Below the pieces are notes generated by a model. That model ran no database searches. It was not told where the DNA came from and saw nothing but the letters and a program-made list of their open reading frames with translations. A program made the position numbers and the translations under genes. Shown here piece by piece: positions 1 through 7,375 of a stretch of DNA of 19,299 nt. The DNA comes from Pseudomonadota bacterium (GTDB taxonomy: Bacteria; Myxococcota; Myxococcia; Myxococcales; Anaeromyxobacteraceae), in the NCBI GenBank assembly GCA_023428085.1, contig JAEYZK010000251.1, positions 1-19,299 on the forward strand, given 5' to 3'. Position 1 is the first letter of the stretch, and the number at the start of each line of letters is the position of its first letter.

Positions 1-1
1 C

Positions 2-1885
2 TCGTTCATGGGAACGCTCCTCGACCTCGCCGCCAAGCGAGGCCAGTTCACTGGTGGTTCGAGGAGCTTCCCTTCTCTTCTCAGCCTCCGCGAGTTTCTG
101 ATTCACACAATTCTAGGGACACGAACCGCACCTCCTGGAGATGCCCTAGAAGCACTTCGGCGCCTGGTCAAGGGTGCGTCTGCGCGCCTCGCTTCTGGAG
201 TTGTCGACGGACCTTGGCGCGCGGGCATCTATCCGAGCGCGAATGAGGCGGAGATCGCCGCAGGGCTAGTGTGGCTGAGGCTGGGGTCTCCTCGGGCTTC
301 CTCGCGGTGGCGGGCGGCGCATGCGGTGCGGTCATTTGCGCGCCTTCGCAAGTGGGAAGTTGTGGATGCACTCGTGTCCATGATCGAGAGGCGCGACGCT
401 CATCCGTTTCAGGCTCCAGAGCTCCCGTTCTTCCACCTGCACGCGCGGCAGTGGTTGATGATCGCATTGGCCCGCGTCGCTCTCGAGAGCCCCGCCGGGG
501 TGGCCCGATACGCCGCCGAGCTGAAGCGTGTAGCGTTCGAAGACGGATTCCCTCACGTGGTCTGTCGACACTTCGCTGCTCTGGCACTCCGGGAGTGCGA
601 AAGGGCGGGCGTTATTGGGTTGAGTCACGTCGAACTGGACCAACTCCGGAGTGTGAATCGATCCGAACTTCCGCTGAGGCGCATGCGTATGGGCGTCGCG
701 GACTCGTTCTACAGTCCCAAGAAGAGGGACGCGGCGGTGCCCGGGCCGCAGCCGGAGTTTCACTATGACTATGACTTCGACAAGACCGATATTCAGCGCC
801 TGAACGATGCGTTCGGTCTGGAACGATGGCAGACGAAGGACGCAATCACGCGCTGGATTCGGACCTTCGATCAGAAGGTGAGCAGCATGTATGAGACTGC
901 GGGACGCTCGACGCCGCGCAGACTATCTGTCGACATGAGCGACCGACATCATGGGTATGGGCAGTATCTGGCGCTTCATGGACTTCACCTTGCGGCCGGC
1001 GAGTTCCTGCGTGCGCGTTCAGTCGTGCAGCGGGACGGATACAGCGAGGATGAGTGGACCAGGTTTCTTGCGCGGGAGACCTTGACGCGGAAGGACGGTC
1101 TGTGGCTCGCCGACGGCGTGGATCGGCAACCGCTTGAGTCCCGTGTGGCTCTTCTGGAGAGGCGCGGGAGTCAGGCTTGCGTTACTGGCGACCCAGATAG
1201 GCTTCTGTCGTTGCTTGGGTGTGCTGCCGCCGTTGTGCGGGAAGCCGTCGTCGAGGGCGATTGGACGTCCGACGACGGCGTGGGCGTTCATGTTTCATCG
1301 GCGCTGGCAAGGCCGAGTGATGCCGACCGGATCTCCGAGCAGCTTGCGGCCGAAGATCCCTTCAGGGTGTGGGTGCCGTCGGCCGAAGAGGACGCGCTTG
1401 GGGAAGAGTCCGTATCATCCGAACTGGGTGGGCTCAAACCGTGGATTGTGTGCCCGTGGCGGGAGGTCCGGCTAGATCATACTGATCCGCTTGGGGCTGA
1501 CTCGGTTGTGCGGCGTCCGCACTTTATGAGTGAGGTGGAGTCCATGGGGTTAACCGCGGGTGACGTATGGGGCCGCACCTGGGTAGACTCGGATGGTCAC
1601 GTGGTTGCGCGTTCAAGTGCTTGGGGTAGCAACCCGGAAGATGATCAGAGGGAAGCGGTCCAGGGAACGAGGTTGGTGTGCAGCGCGGGATGGCTGAAGC
1701 GTGTGCTTGAGAAGCGCCAGTCAGAGTTACTGGTGCTCTTGGTTCTTCGGCGGTACGTCGAAGGGTATGGTGATGAGCGCAGCAGGTATTGGCATACGAC
1801 GGCGGTGGTGCGGATCAGGCGGTCACTAGAGGTGACGTTCTATCCGGGGGTGGTGAACGCAGCGTACGGTGGCGAGGATTCCTGA
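2..1885 (+). CDS. Large hypothetical protein, 3' part (possible defence/STAND-type C-terminal region)
   Basis: The frame is open from the window edge; the first in-frame ATG is at position 8, with no ribosome binding site visible in the few bases before it. The gene therefore probably begins upstream and what is seen is the C-terminal ~625 residues. Counting from that ATG, residues 30-215 are helix-rich with spaced Arg/Ala/Leu, like HEAT-type repeats. Residues 250-275 hold an acidic aromatic patch (YDYDFDK) and 313-335 a His/Tyr-rich block (HHGYGQYLALHG). A Trp-Leu-Ala-Asp-Gly stretch lies near 366-370 and PWIVCPWREV at 478-487. From memory these blocks resemble C-terminal regions of large bacterial NTPase-type (STAND/NACHT) proteins of defence islands, but no P-loop or nuclease motif is in view, so this is only a suggestion. 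Codon use is much less G/C-ending than in the genes beyond 3000, which fits horizontal acquisition. Confidence 0.75.
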   Translation, partial: SFMGTLLDLAAKRGQFTGGSRSFPSLLSLREFLIHTILGTRTAPPGDALEALRRLVKGASARLASGVVDGPWRAGIYPSANEAEIAAGLVWLRLGSPRASSRWRAAHAVRSFARLRKWEVVDALVSMIERRDAHPFQAPELPFFHLHARQWLMIALARVALESPAGVARYAAELKRVAFEDGFPHVVCRHFAALALRECERAGVIGLSHVELDQLRSVNRSELPLRRMRMGVADSFYSPKKRDAAVPGPQPEFHYDYDFDKTDIQRLNDAFGLERWQTKDAITRWIRTFDQKVSSMYETAGRSTPRRLSVDMSDRHHGYGQYLALHGLHLAAGEFLRARSVVQRDGYSEDEWTRFLARETLTRKDGLWLADGVDRQPLESRVALLERRGSQACVTGDPDRLLSLLGCAAAVVREAVVEGDWTSDDGVGVHVSSALARPSDADRISEQLAAEDPFRVWVPSAEEDALGEESVSSELGGLKPWIVCPWREVRLDHTDPLGADSVVRRPHFMSEVESMGLTAGDVWGRTWVDSDGHVVARSSAWGSNPEDDQREAVQGTRLVCSAGWLKRVLEKRQSELLVLLVLRRYVEGYGDERSRYWHTTAVVRIRRSLEVTFYPGVVNAAYGGEDS

Positions 1886-2007
1886 CGGTCGTGGCCTCGC
1901 GGGACCTCGCGCGCCTCGGCAGGCTAGGGTGGATCCAAAAGTTCACGTCAGCGGAGGGTATAAGGCTTTGAGGCTGAGTCGCGGAGCGAGACGACATCAA
2001 GCTGCGG

Positions 2008-2039
2008 CGGCCGCCGGTCTAGTACGGCCGCCGGTCTAG
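2008..2039. repeat. Tandem direct repeat, two 15-bp copies
   Basis: The 15-mer cggccgccggtctag occurs at 2008-2022 and again at 2025-2039, separated by two bases, just before the ribosome binding site of the gene at 2074. Each copy contains the palindrome cggccg. It could be a local duplication or a paired protein-binding site; nothing decides between these. Confidence 0.7.
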
Positions 2040-2062
2040 CGGCCGCAACCAATCGTGACGTG

Positions 2063-2067
2063 GGAGG
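2063..2067 (+). promoter_or_regulatory. Ribosome binding site (ggagg)
   Basis: A full ggagg lies six bases before the GTG at 2074. It decides that GTG start and is the main sign that the orphan gene is translated. Confidence 0.75.
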
Positions 2068-2073
2068 AAGAAC

Positions 2074-2562
2074 GTGGCTTCGAACTGGAGCGACACGACG
2101 GTCCCGTCGTGGAAGGACGAGTGTGTGGCGGCAGTGGAGAAGGTTCGTTCAGGTAAGCAGGTCGTCGCGACCGTCCTCTGCGGTGCTCAGCGGCGGGACG
2201 CGGAGCGACTTGTGCGTGAGTTGGTGTCCAAGACCGAGGGCTCGCACACCCGTTATCAACTGGTGGGAATGGCTCGTGAGTACAGCGCTGAGGAGTACGA
2301 CTTCGACTTCGACGATGGTGTTGAGGTCGTCGTGGCGCAACGGCCGGAGTTTCTCGAGCTCTACTCCAGGCTGAGAGGGCTCTCGGATCGGCTCGTGAGG
2401 CGCGCGCTGTTCGAACTGTTGACGGGGGGGAGCAGAGAGGATCTCGCCAGAGTGATCGCGGCCTTCAAAAACGCCTGGGATGAAGGGCAGGACTCCGCCG
2501 CGCGGCGGGCGCCCGAAGGGCCGACCCCGGGCGTGAACTACTGGATGATGGGCGAGGCGTAG
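2074..2562 (+). CDS. Hypothetical protein, 162 aa
   Basis: The GTG start is supported by the strong Shine-Dalgarno sequence just upstream, and the gene ends in TAG. I do not recognise the family. The protein is soluble, with no signal peptide or membrane segment. It has a central acidic aromatic patch (EYDFDFDDG, about residues 74-82), a helical second half (about 90-135) and a tail ending NYWMMGEA. The acidic Tyr-Asp-Phe-Asp patch resembles one in the preceding gene, and the two may belong to one acquired module, but they are separated by 188 bp and need not share a transcript. Codon use is intermediate between the preceding gene and the chromosomal core genes. Confidence 0.75.
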   Translation: MASNWSDTTVPSWKDECVAAVEKVRSGKQVVATVLCGAQRRDAERLVRELVSKTEGSHTRYQLVGMAREYSAEEYDFDFDDGVEVVVAQRPEFLELYSRLRGLSDRLVRRALFELLTGGSREDLARVIAAFKNAWDEGQDSAARRAPEGPTPGVNYWMMGEA

Positions 2563-2756
2563 CCGAGAGCCCTCGCCGTCGCCGAGCCACGCGTGAGCGG
2601 GCTTGTCGACGGCGGGGGCGCGGCGGAGTGCGAAGTGCTACCGCGTTGCTACCACCCGGCGGAAGCACTGCTGCGCCGGCGATTCCGTTGCGACCCCACG
2701 GGTTTTGCCACCGTCTGCCACCAGCTCTAAAACGCCTGCAAAAGCAAGGTGTTGGA
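2563..2756. other. Intergenic spacer at the island/tRNA junction
   Basis: No gene is seen here. The right part (about 2703-2756) is locally AT-richer. The stretch gaccccacggg at 2692-2702 is an exact copy of the 3' end of the adjacent tRNA-Glu (2758-2768), 66 bp away in the same orientation, as expected for a remnant or secondary attachment site of an element integrated at the tRNA. Confidence 0.45.
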
Positions 2757-2829
2757 TGACCCCACGGGGATTCGAACCCCGGTTACAGCCTTGAAAGGGC
2801 CGGGTCCTGGGCCTCTAGACGATGGGGTC
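2757..2829 (-). tRNA. tRNA-Glu (anticodon UUC)
   Basis: Read on the minus strand, the acceptor arm GACCCCA pairs with TGGGGTC. The D-arm contains GTCTAGAGG, the anticodon stem CGGCC/GGCTG closes the loop CTTTCAA, giving anticodon TTC, and the T-arm has loop TTCGAAT between CGGGG and CCCCG. The discriminator base is A and CCA is not encoded. The gene is 73 nt. Its 3' end faces the accessory segment at 1-2756, a common integration site geometry. Confidence 0.95.
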
Positions 2830-2963
2830 GTCGGCGCGGTTGGATACCGTGGAAGGGTCCCCGTGTAAAGGGCCGCCGGGCAGGATGGGGGGCCGGGGAG
2901 CCTGCGAGCGGCTCCCACCTGTCACCTGTGTGCGCGGACGGTTGCGAGACGCGGTCCCGGGCT

Positions 2964-3005
2964 CCTTCGACTCCGCGGCCGCCTGCGGCGGCCGCTCCGC
3001 TCAGG
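2964..3005 (+). repeat. REP-like palindromic repeat, copy A
   Basis: The left flank is ccttcgactcc, followed by a perfect 9-bp stem (gcggccgcc, 2975-2983; ggcggccgc, 2987-2995) with loop tgc, then tccgctcagg. Flanks and loop match copies B (3890) and C (18086) while the stem bases differ with pairing kept, so the structure rather than the stem sequence is conserved. Confidence 0.7.
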
Positions 3006-3032
3006 ATGCCCGGATGAGCGAGGTGGCGCCGC

Positions 3033-3734
3033 TCACGATCCCCGCCGCGCGAGCGCGGGCTCGCCCGCGGGTGGCCGGGCGGGCTCGGCGCCGTGGATGG
3101 TCCCCTTCACCCAGTCCCACAGCGGCAGGGTCACGTTGAAGTTCCAGCGCTGCATGAGGTGCGGCGCGTGGTGGCGCTGGTGGTGCCGCCGGAGCTTCTG
3201 CACGAGCGGCAGCCGGCCGATCGCGCTCGTCTCGGGCAGGTGATACGCGAGGTGAAGCCACTCGTACGTGAGGATGTAGAACACGGCGCTCGCGACCCAG
3301 AGCGCGGCGAGGTTCGGCTGGCCGATCCAGAGCAGGACGAGCGCGATCGGCGAGGAGGCGAGCAGGATCGCGAGCAGGCCATAGGCGGGCAGGAGGATGA
3401 ACCGGAGCTCGCGCGCGGAGCGCAGCGCCATGGCGTCCGAGACGTACAGCGCGTGGTGCATCGGCGTGTGGTGGACGTAGAGCACCTCGAGGAACCGCGT
3501 CCGCCGGTGGAGGAGCCCGCGGTGCGCGTGCCACTCGATGGCGTTCCCCATCACGAGGAACACGGGCACGAAGAGGAGCTGCCACGCTTGCACGTCTTGG
3601 AGCTGGGCGAGCGCGAGGGCGGCGATCGCGAAGCCGGTGAGGGCGGGGAAGAGGAGGTGCACCGCGGGCACGTACCAGCGCGGCACCCGGCTCAGCAGAT
3701 CCTCCCGGAACTCCGCACGCGACGCAGGGGTCAT
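3033..3734 (-). CDS. Fatty acid hydroxylase / sterol desaturase family membrane protein
   Basis: The 233-residue protein has the hallmark histidine clusters of the di-iron fatty acid hydroxylase superfamily: EWHAHRGLLH at 67-76, HHTPMHH at 88-94, HLAYH at 161-165 and HHQRHHAPH at 184-192. Hydrophobic segments lie at about 22-44, 51-64, 112-136 and 142-157, so this is an integral membrane oxygenase with its iron ligands facing the cytoplasm. Family members hydroxylate or desaturate lipids, sterols or carotenoids; the substrate cannot be told here. The ATG start follows gaggtg with good spacing. A 16-bp palindrome overlaps the leader just before that site. The gene is transcribed away from the tRNA and is separated from cysK upstream by a terminator, so it appears monocistronic. 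The C-terminus is Arg/Pro/Ala-rich. Confidence 0.9.
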   Translation of the reverse strand: MTPASRAEFREDLLSRVPRWYVPAVHLLFPALTGFAIAALALAQLQDVQAWQLLFVPVFLVMGNAIEWHAHRGLLHRRTRFLEVLYVHHTPMHHALYVSDAMALRSARELRFILLPAYGLLAILLASSPIALVLLWIGQPNLAALWVASAVFYILTYEWLHLAYHLPETSAIGRLPLVQKLRRHHQRHHAPHLMQRWNFNVTLPLWDWVKGTIHGAEPARPPAGEPALARRGS

Positions 3735-3742
3735 GCCGCACC

Positions 3743-3758
3743 TCGATTCTCGAATCGA
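3743..3758 (-). promoter_or_regulatory. 16-bp palindrome in the hydroxylase leader
   Basis: Perfect 7-bp arms (tcgattc and gaatcga) are separated by two bases. The palindrome ends nine bases before the start codon and abuts the gaggtg ribosome binding site on the minus strand. It could be an operator or an RNA hairpin limiting ribosome access. The palindrome is seen; its role is inferred. Confidence 0.45.
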
Positions 3759-3820
3759 TCCCTGCGACAAGAAGTACGTACGGCCCTTGGGGGATGCAAC
3801 GTGCGGGTTGTGGCTGCCCC

Positions 3821-3859
3821 AAAACGAGCGGCCCGGCGCCTGGGGGGCGCTGGGCCGCT
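3821..3859 (-). terminator. Intrinsic terminator downstream of cysK
   Basis: Arms at 3827-3840 and 3846-3859 form a 14-bp GC-rich stem (one G-U pair) with a 5-base loop. Read on the minus strand, the stem is followed two bases later by TTTT. It lies after the cysK stop and before the hydroxylase gene. Confidence 0.7.
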
Positions 3860-3889
3860 GGGGTGCTTCTCGTTCCGGATGGGATTCGC

Positions 3890-3927
3890 CCTTCGACTCC
3901 GGCCCGCTGCGCGGGCCTACGCTCAGG
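3890..3927 (+). repeat. REP-like palindromic repeat, copy B
   Basis: The flank ccttcgactcc is followed by a perfect 7-bp stem (ggcccgc, 3901-3907; gcgggcc, 3911-3917) with loop tgc, then tacgctcagg. Copy C at 18086 is nearly the same on the opposite strand. It lies between the cysK stop and the cysK terminator. Confidence 0.75.
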
Positions 3928-3943
3928 GCGAACGGTCCTGGAC

Positions 3944-4882
3944 CTACGCCGGAGGCGGCGCTTCCTCGTACAGCCACGTCGTCAGGTAGCGCTCGCCGGT
4001 GTCGGGGAGGACCACCACGATGAGCTTCCCGGCGTTCTCGGGCCGCTGCGCGACGATGCGCGCCGCGGTGACGGCGCCGCCGCAGGAGATGCCGGAGAGG
4101 AGGCCCTCCTCGCGCGTGAGGCGGCGGGCGTCCTTGCCGGCGTCCTCGTTGCCGACGGTGATCGTCTCGTCGATCACCGACGTGTCGAGCACCTTCGGCA
4201 CGAACCCGGGGCCCCAGCCCTGGATCTTGTGTGGGCCGGGCTTGCCGCCGGAGATGACGGGCGAGTCCTTGGGCTCGGCGGCGATGATCTTGATGCCCGG
4301 CTTCCGCTGCTTCAGCACCTGGCCGACGCCGGTGACGGTGCCGCCGGTCCCGGTGCCCGCCACGACGATGTCCACCTTCCCGTCCGTGTCGTTCCAGATC
4401 TCCTCGGCGGTGGTCCGGCGGTGGATCTCGGGGTTGGCCGGGTTCTCGAACTGCTGGAGCACGAGGTAGCGGGGATCCTCGGACGCGAGCTGGTTCGCCT
4501 TCGCGATGGCGCCCTTCATGCCCTCGGAGCCGGGCGTGAGGATGAGCTTCGCGCCGTACGCGAGGAGCAGCCGGCGGCGCTCCATGCTCATCGTCTCGGG
4601 CATCGTGAGGACGAGCGGGATGCCCTTCGCCGCCGCGGCGAACGCGAGGCCGATGCCGGTGTTTCCGCTCGTCGGCTCGAGGAGGATGGTGTCCTTCTTG
4701 ATCTTCCCCTCGCGCTCGGCGGCCTCGATCATCGCCACGCCGATGCGATCCTTGACGGAGCCGGCCGGGTTCCTGGCCTCGAGCTTCGCCACCACGGTGG
4801 CCTTCGCCCCGTCCATGATGCGGTTGAGCCGCACCAGCGGGGTGTTCCCGATGAGCTTCGTGACGTCGTCCGCGATGCGCAT
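3944..4882 (-). CDS. cysK: Cysteine synthase A (O-acetylserine sulfhydrylase)
   Basis: The 312-residue length is typical of the family. This PLP enzyme makes cysteine from O-acetylserine and sulfide in the cytoplasm. The PLP lysine is K44 in NPAGSVKDR, the substrate loop TSGNTG is at 71-76, and the phosphate-binding GTGTGGT loop is at 176-182. The C-terminal SGISCGGA segment contains the serine that contacts the PLP ring nitrogen. An ATG further upstream in frame would add 25 residues, but ATG 4882 has aggaga at the right distance and starts at the usual MRIADDVTKLIGNTP point, so it is preferred. The gene has its own promoter overlapped by a palindrome and its own terminator, so it is probably regulated alone, by sulfur or Fe-S status. 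CysM or cystathionine beta-synthase are less likely from the motif spacing and the lack of a CBS domain. Confidence 0.95.
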   Translation of the reverse strand: MRIADDVTKLIGNTPLVRLNRIMDGAKATVVAKLEARNPAGSVKDRIGVAMIEAAEREGKIKKDTILLEPTSGNTGIGLAFAAAAKGIPLVLTMPETMSMERRRLLLAYGAKLILTPGSEGMKGAIAKANQLASEDPRYLVLQQFENPANPEIHRRTTAEEIWNDTDGKVDIVVAGTGTGGTVTGVGQVLKQRKPGIKIIAAEPKDSPVISGGKPGPHKIQGWGPGFVPKVLDTSVIDETITVGNEDAGKDARRLTREEGLLSGISCGGAVTAARIVAQRPENAGKLIVVVLPDTGERYLTTWLYEEAPPPA

Positions 4883-4922
4883 CCGCACTCTCCTGGTCCG
4901 ACCCGGGATCCGGGCCTCGTCT

Positions 4923-4948
4923 GTTATAGCGGACGAATCCACTATAAC
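4923..4948 (-). promoter_or_regulatory. Operator-like palindrome over the cysK promoter
   Basis: Perfect arms gttatag (4923-4929) and ctataac (4942-4948) flank a smaller gga/tcc dyad with a four-base centre, 26 bp in all. AT-rich arms stand out in this GC-rich DNA. The palindrome covers the predicted -10 element of cysK, so a bound dimer would block transcription. Rrf2-family regulators (CymR/IscR types) often control cysteine synthase genes and are natural candidates, but no regulator gene lies in the window. Confidence 0.6.
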
Positions 4949-4967
4949 CGTGATCACTTCCTGTCAA
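4941..4967 (-). promoter_or_regulatory. cysK promoter (-35 TTGACA, -10 TATAGT)
   Basis: On the minus strand a perfect TTGACA (4962-4967) is followed after 15 bases by TATAGT (4941-4946), about 58 bp before the cysK start codon. The spacer is shorter than the usual 16-18 bases. The -10 lies inside the palindrome. Confidence 0.6.
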
Positions 4968-5141
4968 GCGGATGTTCCCTTGCGGCTCCGGCGAGCATCT
5001 TCTCGAGCCGGTCTCCGAGGGCCGGACGCGTAAGAGACCTTTTGGGCCGTCCGGGCGTGTGCACCTTGATCGAGCAGCCAGGCGGCACCACGCTCGATCG
5101 GGTACCGCACGCGAACCACGAGTCCGGGGGTCTGGGGTCCG

Positions 5142-7375
5142 ATGGACCGGCTGACGCTCTTCCTCGCAGGAGGCTCGCTCGGGCTCGTGCTCCTGCTCGT
5201 CGTCGTCCCGGCGGCGCTGCGCAGCCGGCGGGCCCGCCGCGACGCCGCGCTCCTCGAGGAGAAGCGCCGGCTCGGCCAGCACCTCGCGCGGTCGCTCCAC
5301 CCGGTCATCGACCCGGACCGCTGCATCGGCAGCCTCGCGTGCCTGAAGGCCTGCCCGGAGGGCGACATCCTCGGCGTCGTGGACGGCAGCGCGCGGCTCG
5401 TCCACGGGGACCACTGCATCGGCCACGGCCGGTGCGCCGCGGAGTGCCCGGTGGGCGCCATCCGCCTCGTGTTCGGCAGCGCCGAACGCGGCGTCGATCT
5501 CCCCGAGGTGAACGAGGTGTTCGAGTCGTCGCGGCCCGGCGTCCACGTCGTCGGCGAGCTGGGCGGCATGGGGCTCATCAAGAACGCCATCGTCCAGGGG
5601 CTCCAGGCGGCGGAGCACCTCGCCGCGGTCGTCCCGCGGAGCGGGCCGGGCGTGGTGGTGGTCGGGGCCGGCCCCGCGGGGATCGCCACCGCGCTCGGGC
5701 TCGCGGCCAGGCGGATCCCGTTCCGCCTCGTGGACCAGGGCACGATCGGCGGATCGGTCGCGCACTATCCGCGGCGCAAGGTGGCGATGACGGAGCCGGT
5801 CGAGCTGCCGCTCTGGGGTCGGTTCGGCAAGCCCACCATCACGAAGGAGGAGCTGCTCCGGACGTGGGGCCGGATCCTGGGCCGCACCGGCATCGAGGTG
5901 GCCGAGGGCGTGAAGGTCACCGCCATCGAGGGCGCCGACGGCGACTTCCGGGTCGCGACCGAGCGCGGTCCGTCGCTCCCCGCGAACAAGGTCGTCCTCG
6001 CCATCGGCCGGCGCGGAACCCCGCGGCGGCTGGGCGTGCCCGGCGAGGAGCAGGCGAAGGTCGTCTACGGCCTCACCGACGCCGCGCAGACGACGGCGCG
6101 CGCGTGCTCGTGGTCGGCGGCGGCGACGCGGCGCTCGAGGCGGCGATCCAGCTCGCGGAGGAGTCGAGCGCAGAGGTGGGGCTCTCCTACCGGGGCGCGG
6201 AGCTCGCGCGGTGCCGGGAGGCGAACCGCGAGCGGTTCGGCGCGCTCGTCCGCGCGGGGAAGATCGAGGCGCTCCTCTCCTCGCAGGTGAAGGAGATCCG
6301 GCCGCGCGAGGTGGTGCTGGAGGTGGGCGGCCGGCGCGCGACCGCTCCCAACGACTTCGTCATCGTGAACGTCGGCGGCGAGCTGCCGGTCGAGTTCCTC
6401 CAGAAGGCGGGGGTCGCGCTGCGCCGCTACCACGGCGAGGCGCCCGGACACCTCGACGCGCGCGCGGGCGGCGACGACCGGCGCCGCGCCGCGACGGGCG
6501 CGCGCGTCCGCCGCGCGCAGCTCGGGCGCCGCATGCTCCGCCTCCTCTACTTCGCCGCAGGCCTCTCCGCGCTGGCGCTCCTGGCGTGGAAGGGCCGCGA
6601 GTACTACCCGCTCGAGCAGCGGGCACGGCGGGCGTCTCCGCTCCACCTGACGCTCCGGCCCGCGGGCGGCTGGGGGCACTCGGTCGGCATCGCCGCGACC
6701 GCGTTCATGCTCTCCAACTTCCTCTACGCCGCGCGGAAGCGCTGGAAGCGGCTCGCGCCGCTGGGGAGCGTCCGGGGCTGGCTCGACTTCCACGTCTTCG
6801 TGGGGCTCATGAGCCCGTGCGTGATCGCGTTCCACGCCGCGTTCCAGTCGAACAACCTGCTCGCCACCTCGACGGCCACCGCGCTCGCCATCGTCGTGGG
6901 CACCGGCGTCGTCGGGAGGTTCATCTACGGCGCGGTCCCCTCCGACGGCGGGAAGGCGGTGGAGCTCGCCGCGCTGCTCGGGCAGTTCGAGCGGCTCCGC
7001 GGCGCGCAGGCGAGCGCGGTGGCGCGGGCCGGTGCCGGCGCCGGAGCGCTCCTCCGGCGCGCGACCGAGCCCGTCGGCGCCGGCGCGCTGCCCGTGCTGT
7101 TCGTCCGGATGCCGCTCGAGGCGGTTGCGCTGCGACTGCGTCTCAGGCGGCTGCGCAGCGCCTTCTCCCGCGAAGGGTACCTCGAGTTCCGCCGCGCCCT
7201 CCTCGCGCTGGCGCGGATCCGCTGGCAGATCCGGTTCTACGCGTCGTTGAAGCGTCTCCTCCGGGGCTGGCGCGCGTTCCACGCCTCGCTCGCCGTGTTC
7301 CTCGTGCTTGCCATCACGGCGCACATCGCCGTATCGCTCTTCCTGGGCTACGGGCTCTTCCGATGGAACGGGTGA
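5142..7375 (+). pseudogene. Frameshifted ferredoxin-like/FAD/NAD(P)-binding oxidoreductase with b-type membrane domain
   Basis: Coding continues from one frame (5142 to about 6092) into the -1 frame (about 6092-7375); joined, it gives a 744-residue protein. Order: membrane anchor at 5-25; ferredoxin-like domain at about 54-110 with two cluster motifs, CIGSLACLKACP and CIGHGRCAAECP; FAD-binding GAGPAG at 175-180; NAD(P)-binding GGGDAA at 326-331; then membrane segments near 466-483, 513-529, 551-568, 575-597 and 713-735, carrying His 513, 551, 565, 714 and 728, possible heme b ligands. The two nucleotide-binding folds resemble thioredoxin reductase-type enzymes. The role is inferred as moving electrons between NAD(P)H or a quinol and the cytochrome encoded 13 bp before its end. 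Both cluster motifs lack the usual second cysteine. The shift falls between Q316-T317 and DGARVLVVGG; one missing G near 6092 explains it. It may be a true mutation or a sequencing error. Confidence 0.8.

Noticed and set aside
2563..2620. Terminator for the orphan gene (imperfect inverted repeat ccctcgccgtcg near 2570 and its partner near 2607)
   Set aside because: The arms are about 25 bases apart with a mismatch and no T-tract, so support is too weak.
3794..6090. Long plus-strand open frame across cysK and the first half of the oxidoreductase
   Set aside because: It is a shadow: it runs antisense to cysK, and its sequence is Arg/Ala/Gly-rich without family features until the frameshift point near 6092, after which it is real.
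6084..6100. Programmed -1 ribosomal frameshift in the oxidoreductase
   Set aside because: No slippery heptamer of the X XXY YYZ type is present at the junction (gcgcagacgacggcg) and no upstream Shine-Dalgarno-like stimulator is evident. Mutation or sequence error is simpler.
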